Shown piece after piece: positions 62,159 to 64,000 of a stretch of 64,000 nt of DNA. The stretch is taken from the NCBI GenBank assembly GCA_052400685.1, contig JBQTGJ010000002.1. One strand, written 5' to 3'. The notes under the pieces are model-generated. The model was not told where the DNA came from. It did not search any database and saw only the letters and a program-made list of their open reading frames with translations. Position numbers and translations under genes: made by a program. Each line of letters begins with the position of its first letter. The first letter of the stretch is position 1. The stretch comes from CAZHHH01 sp052400685 (GTDB taxonomy: Bacteria > Bacteroidota > Bacteroidia > Bacteroidales > Marinilabiliaceae).

Positions 62159-63508
62159 ATGAAAATATTCATTGTAGAAGATGATCCCCTATATTCATCG
62201 ATTATAGAACGCATTCTAACCCTCGACGCCTCACTGTCGGTATATATATTTTCATCGGGCAAAGATCTTCTAAACCAATTGCATCAAAATCCTGATGTCA
62301 TTACGTTAGACCTGGGGCTCCCTGACATTGGAGGAATAGAGCTTTTTGACAGAATAAGAACAATTAATCCGGATGTTGACATAGTAATAATATCAGGACA
62401 GGATGACATTAATCTTGCGGTAGACCTTCTGAAAAAAGGGGCCTACGAGTATATAGCCAAAGATCACGGACTTCAAAACCGCCTTCAGAATTGCTTAAAA
62501 AATTTAAAACTAAAACACCAACTACAAAAAGAAGTCTTCGATTTGCGGCATCAGGTGACCAGCCGATTTCACTTTCAGGACATTCTTATCGGCGAAAGCT
62601 CAGCCATTAAAGAAGTTGAACAACTGATAGAAAAAGCCATTAAAATCTTCAACCTTAACGTTTCCTTGTATGGCGAAACCGGCTCCGGAAAAAAATTTAT
62701 CGCCAAGACAATTCACTACAACTCCTCCAGACAAGCTTCACCCTTTGTCGTCTTCAGTGCCGACACAGTGCTTCCCGATCACCAGATGGAGGAGCTATTT
62801 GGCGTGGACAAAAACGGCATGGAAAAAACTCCCATTACACACCATGGTAAGTTGGAAGAAGCTGATGACGGAACCCTCTACATTGAAAATTTTGACAAAC
62901 TAACACAGGAAGTGCAACTATTACTCCTTAAGGTATTACAGGAAAACCGTTTTTATCGGAAAAATGGCTACGAGGCACACTTGTTTAAGGCTCGGGTGAT
63001 TACATCATCGCAAATGGAACCGGGCTGGTTCTTACAATCCACCCATTTCAACAAAAGTTTATTTTACCAATTAGCAGGCCTACCCATCTATTTACCCGCT
63101 CTACGAAGGCGCAAAAGAGATGTTATTTTACTGGCAGAACATTTTTTAAAATCCTTTTGTAAAGAGAACAACCTGCCGCAGAAGGGACTAACAGCCCGCG
63201 CCCGTAAAAAGTTACTTGAGCATTCATATCCGGGCAATATCAGAGAACTAAAAACAATAATAGATTTGGCAGCAGTACTAAGCAACGGAGACAAAGTAGA
63301 TGAAATGCATCTCACATTTACCAATTCGGAAGAGCCAACCTTTTTATCGGGAGTTGAACACACCCTAAAAGAATACAACGAAATAATCTTCCGATTTTAT
63401 CTGAAAAAATACCGCAGTGTAATAAAAGTAGCAGAGTTGCTGGACATCGGCAAATCAACCCTATATAACTTTCTTAAACAAGAGAAAGAAAAAAAGCTTG
63501 AAAAATAG
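62159..63508 (+). CDS. NtrC-like response regulator with degenerate AAA+ domain
   Basis: A 449-residue response regulator. The receiver (1-120) is intact: E7/D8/D9, phospho-acceptor D51 (ITLDLGLPD), S79 and K101. Residues 140-370 align with a sigma-54 AAA+ domain. Walker A is kept as GETGSGKK (172-179). Three functional parts are lost: the GAFTGA loop (ELFGVDKNGMEKTP, 212-225), the Walker B acidic pair (GTLYIENFD, 238-246), and the DLYYRL arginine-finger segment (FNKSLFYQLAG). The C-terminus has a Fis helix-turn-helix (VIKVAELLDIGKSTLYNFLK). It therefore probably cannot activate sigma-54 in the usual way. It is divergent from porW-porX, so a link to secretion control is possible. Confidence 0.87.
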   Translation: MKIFIVEDDPLYSSIIERILTLDASLSVYIFSSGKDLLNQLHQNPDVITLDLGLPDIGGIELFDRIRTINPDVDIVIISGQDDINLAVDLLKKGAYEYIAKDHGLQNRLQNCLKNLKLKHQLQKEVFDLRHQVTSRFHFQDILIGESSAIKEVEQLIEKAIKIFNLNVSLYGETGSGKKFIAKTIHYNSSRQASPFVVFSADTVLPDHQMEELFGVDKNGMEKTPITHHGKLEEADDGTLYIENFDKLTQEVQLLLLKVLQENRFYRKNGYEAHLFKARVITSSQMEPGWFLQSTHFNKSLFYQLAGLPIYLPALRRRKRDVILLAEHFLKSFCKENNLPQKGLTARARKKLLEHSYPGNIRELKTIIDLAAVLSNGDKVDEMHLTFTNSEEPTFLSGVEHTLKEYNEIIFRFYLKKYRSVIKVAELLDIGKSTLYNFLKQEKEKKLEK

Positions 63509-63511
63509 ATT

Positions 63512-63543
63512 AGCCCCACATAATAAAATTATTACATGAGGCT
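63512..63543. terminator. Bidirectional terminator between the regulator and gcvH
   Basis: AGCCCCACATAATAA and its imperfect complement ending in GAGGCT pair around a short AT loop. TTTAATTATT follows on plus, and TAATCTATTTTTC on minus. Confidence 0.7.
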
Positions 63544-63553
63544 TTAATTATTG

Positions 63554-63931
63554 TTAACTGATGTGCTCTTTGTATTGGTTCACAGTCATCAAAGCATCAA
63601 GCTCAGCGGGATCTTTCATCTCAATTTTAATCATCCAGCCCCCATCGTAGGGTTCCTTGTTTACCAAATCGGGATGCGCATCAAGCTCCTCGTTAACTTC
63701 AATAACAGTCCCTGAAACAGGCATATAAAGATCTGACACCGTTTTAACAGCTTCAATAGTCCCAAAGACTTCCTCTTTGGCTAAATCTTCATCTTCTGTT
63801 TCAATCTCCACAAATACGATATCACCCAATTCACTCTGGGCAAATTCGGTAATTCCGACAATGGCAATGTTGCCATCTGTTTTTACCCATTCGTGATCTT
63901 TTGAGTACTTTAAATTTTCAGGTAAATTCAT
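63554..63931 (-). CDS. gcvH: Glycine cleavage system H protein
   Basis: A 125-residue GcvH, the lipoyl carrier of the glycine cleavage system. It starts with NLPENLKYSKDHEWVKTDG, then GITEFAQSELGDIVFVE, the lipoylated lysine in FGTIEAVKTVSDLYMPVSG, and ends with PYDGGWMIKIEM. All family positions are present and the length is normal. No other gcv gene is in the window, as is usual in Bacteroidota where gcvH is often apart. A -7 box (63960-63967, TAAATTTG on the minus strand) lies 28 bases upstream. Confidence 0.97.
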   Translation of the reverse strand: MNLPENLKYSKDHEWVKTDGNIAIVGITEFAQSELGDIVFVEIETEDEDLAKEEVFGTIEAVKTVSDLYMPVSGTVIEVNEELDAHPDLVNKEPYDGGWMIKIEMKDPAELDALMTVNQYKEHIS

Positions 63932-63959
63932 GGTCCTTAATATTAATATGATTATGCAC

Positions 63960-63967
63960 CAAATTTA
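63960..63967 (-). promoter_or_regulatory. -7 box for gcvH
   Basis: The minus strand reads TAAATTTG, a perfect TAnnTTTG, 28 bases before the start codon. The -33 region (CTTTCACG) is a weak match. Confidence 0.5.
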
Positions 63968-64000
63968 AGTATTTTTTATCAGCGTGAAAGTAAAACGGAA

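Overview
This window is chromosomal DNA of a Bacteroidota bacterium, most likely a Bacteroidales/Marinilabiliales-type marine or anaerobic lineage (the lineage below phylum is inference). The evidence is a fused LpxC-FabZ protein, type IX secretion regulators PorX and PorW/SprE, a Bacteroidota-type IF2, recurrent TAnnTTTG -7 promoter boxes with TTTG about 20 bases upstream, weak Shine-Dalgarno sequences, and DUF4837, GSCFA and LptE-family proteins. It looks like core genome: no insertion sequence, prophage, integrase or CRISPR array was seen.

Layout. 1-4.1 kb (minus): a sigma-54 activator heads an envelope operon (activator, lptE, conserved hypothetical, secG, terminator), followed by groES and a truncated groEL. 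4.6-7.7 kb (plus): kdsB, then three ~90-100 bp tandem repeats carrying micro-ORFs, running into the glgB start codon. 8.3-15.3 kb (plus): a complete SUF Fe-S cluster operon (sufB, C, D, S, E, a SufT/DUF59 protein) behind a structured leader, then queG, whose product needs Fe-S clusters. 15.6-26.8 kb (plus): an alpha/beta hydrolase, a GSCFA protein and a glycogen cluster (debranching enzyme, GT4 glycosyltransferase, GH57 enzyme, and a 1410-residue glycogen synthase GT3 / phosphorylase GT35 fusion). 27.2-32.9 kb (plus): a Kv-like potassium channel with a zinc ribbon, an HD hydrolase, and the lipid A genes lpxD, lpxC-fabZ, lpxA. 32.9-42.1 kb (minus): pdxA; DUF4837-hypothetical-leucyl aminopeptidase; a LysM lytic transglycosylase; tatA; rseP; dxr; an M23 peptidase.

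42.3-52 kb: initiator tRNA, a PanE-like reductase (plus), the rimP-nusA-infB operon (minus), then a ThiL-like protein, an Mrp ATPase and a NifU-type scaffold (plus). 52-64 kb: a GH2 beta-galactosidase, alanine dehydrogenase-like protein and tsaE (minus); porX and porW (minus); a response regulator whose AAA+ domain has lost its sigma-54 motifs (plus); gcvH (minus).

The functions form modules: Fe-S assembly and use (SUF, Mrp, NifU, QueG), glycogen turnover, lipid A and outer-membrane biogenesis (kdsB, lpxD/C/A, lptE, rseP), secretion (secG, tatA, porX/porW), and translation (rimP-nusA-infB, fMet tRNA, tsaE). The least ordinary content is: the tandem micro-ORF repeats before glgB; a degenerate ~65-160 bp dispersed repeat family in at least five intergenic sites; a SUF leader with mutually exclusive pairings; a ThiL homologue lacking expected metal-binding aspartates; and the degenerate AAA+ response regulator next to the T9SS genes.
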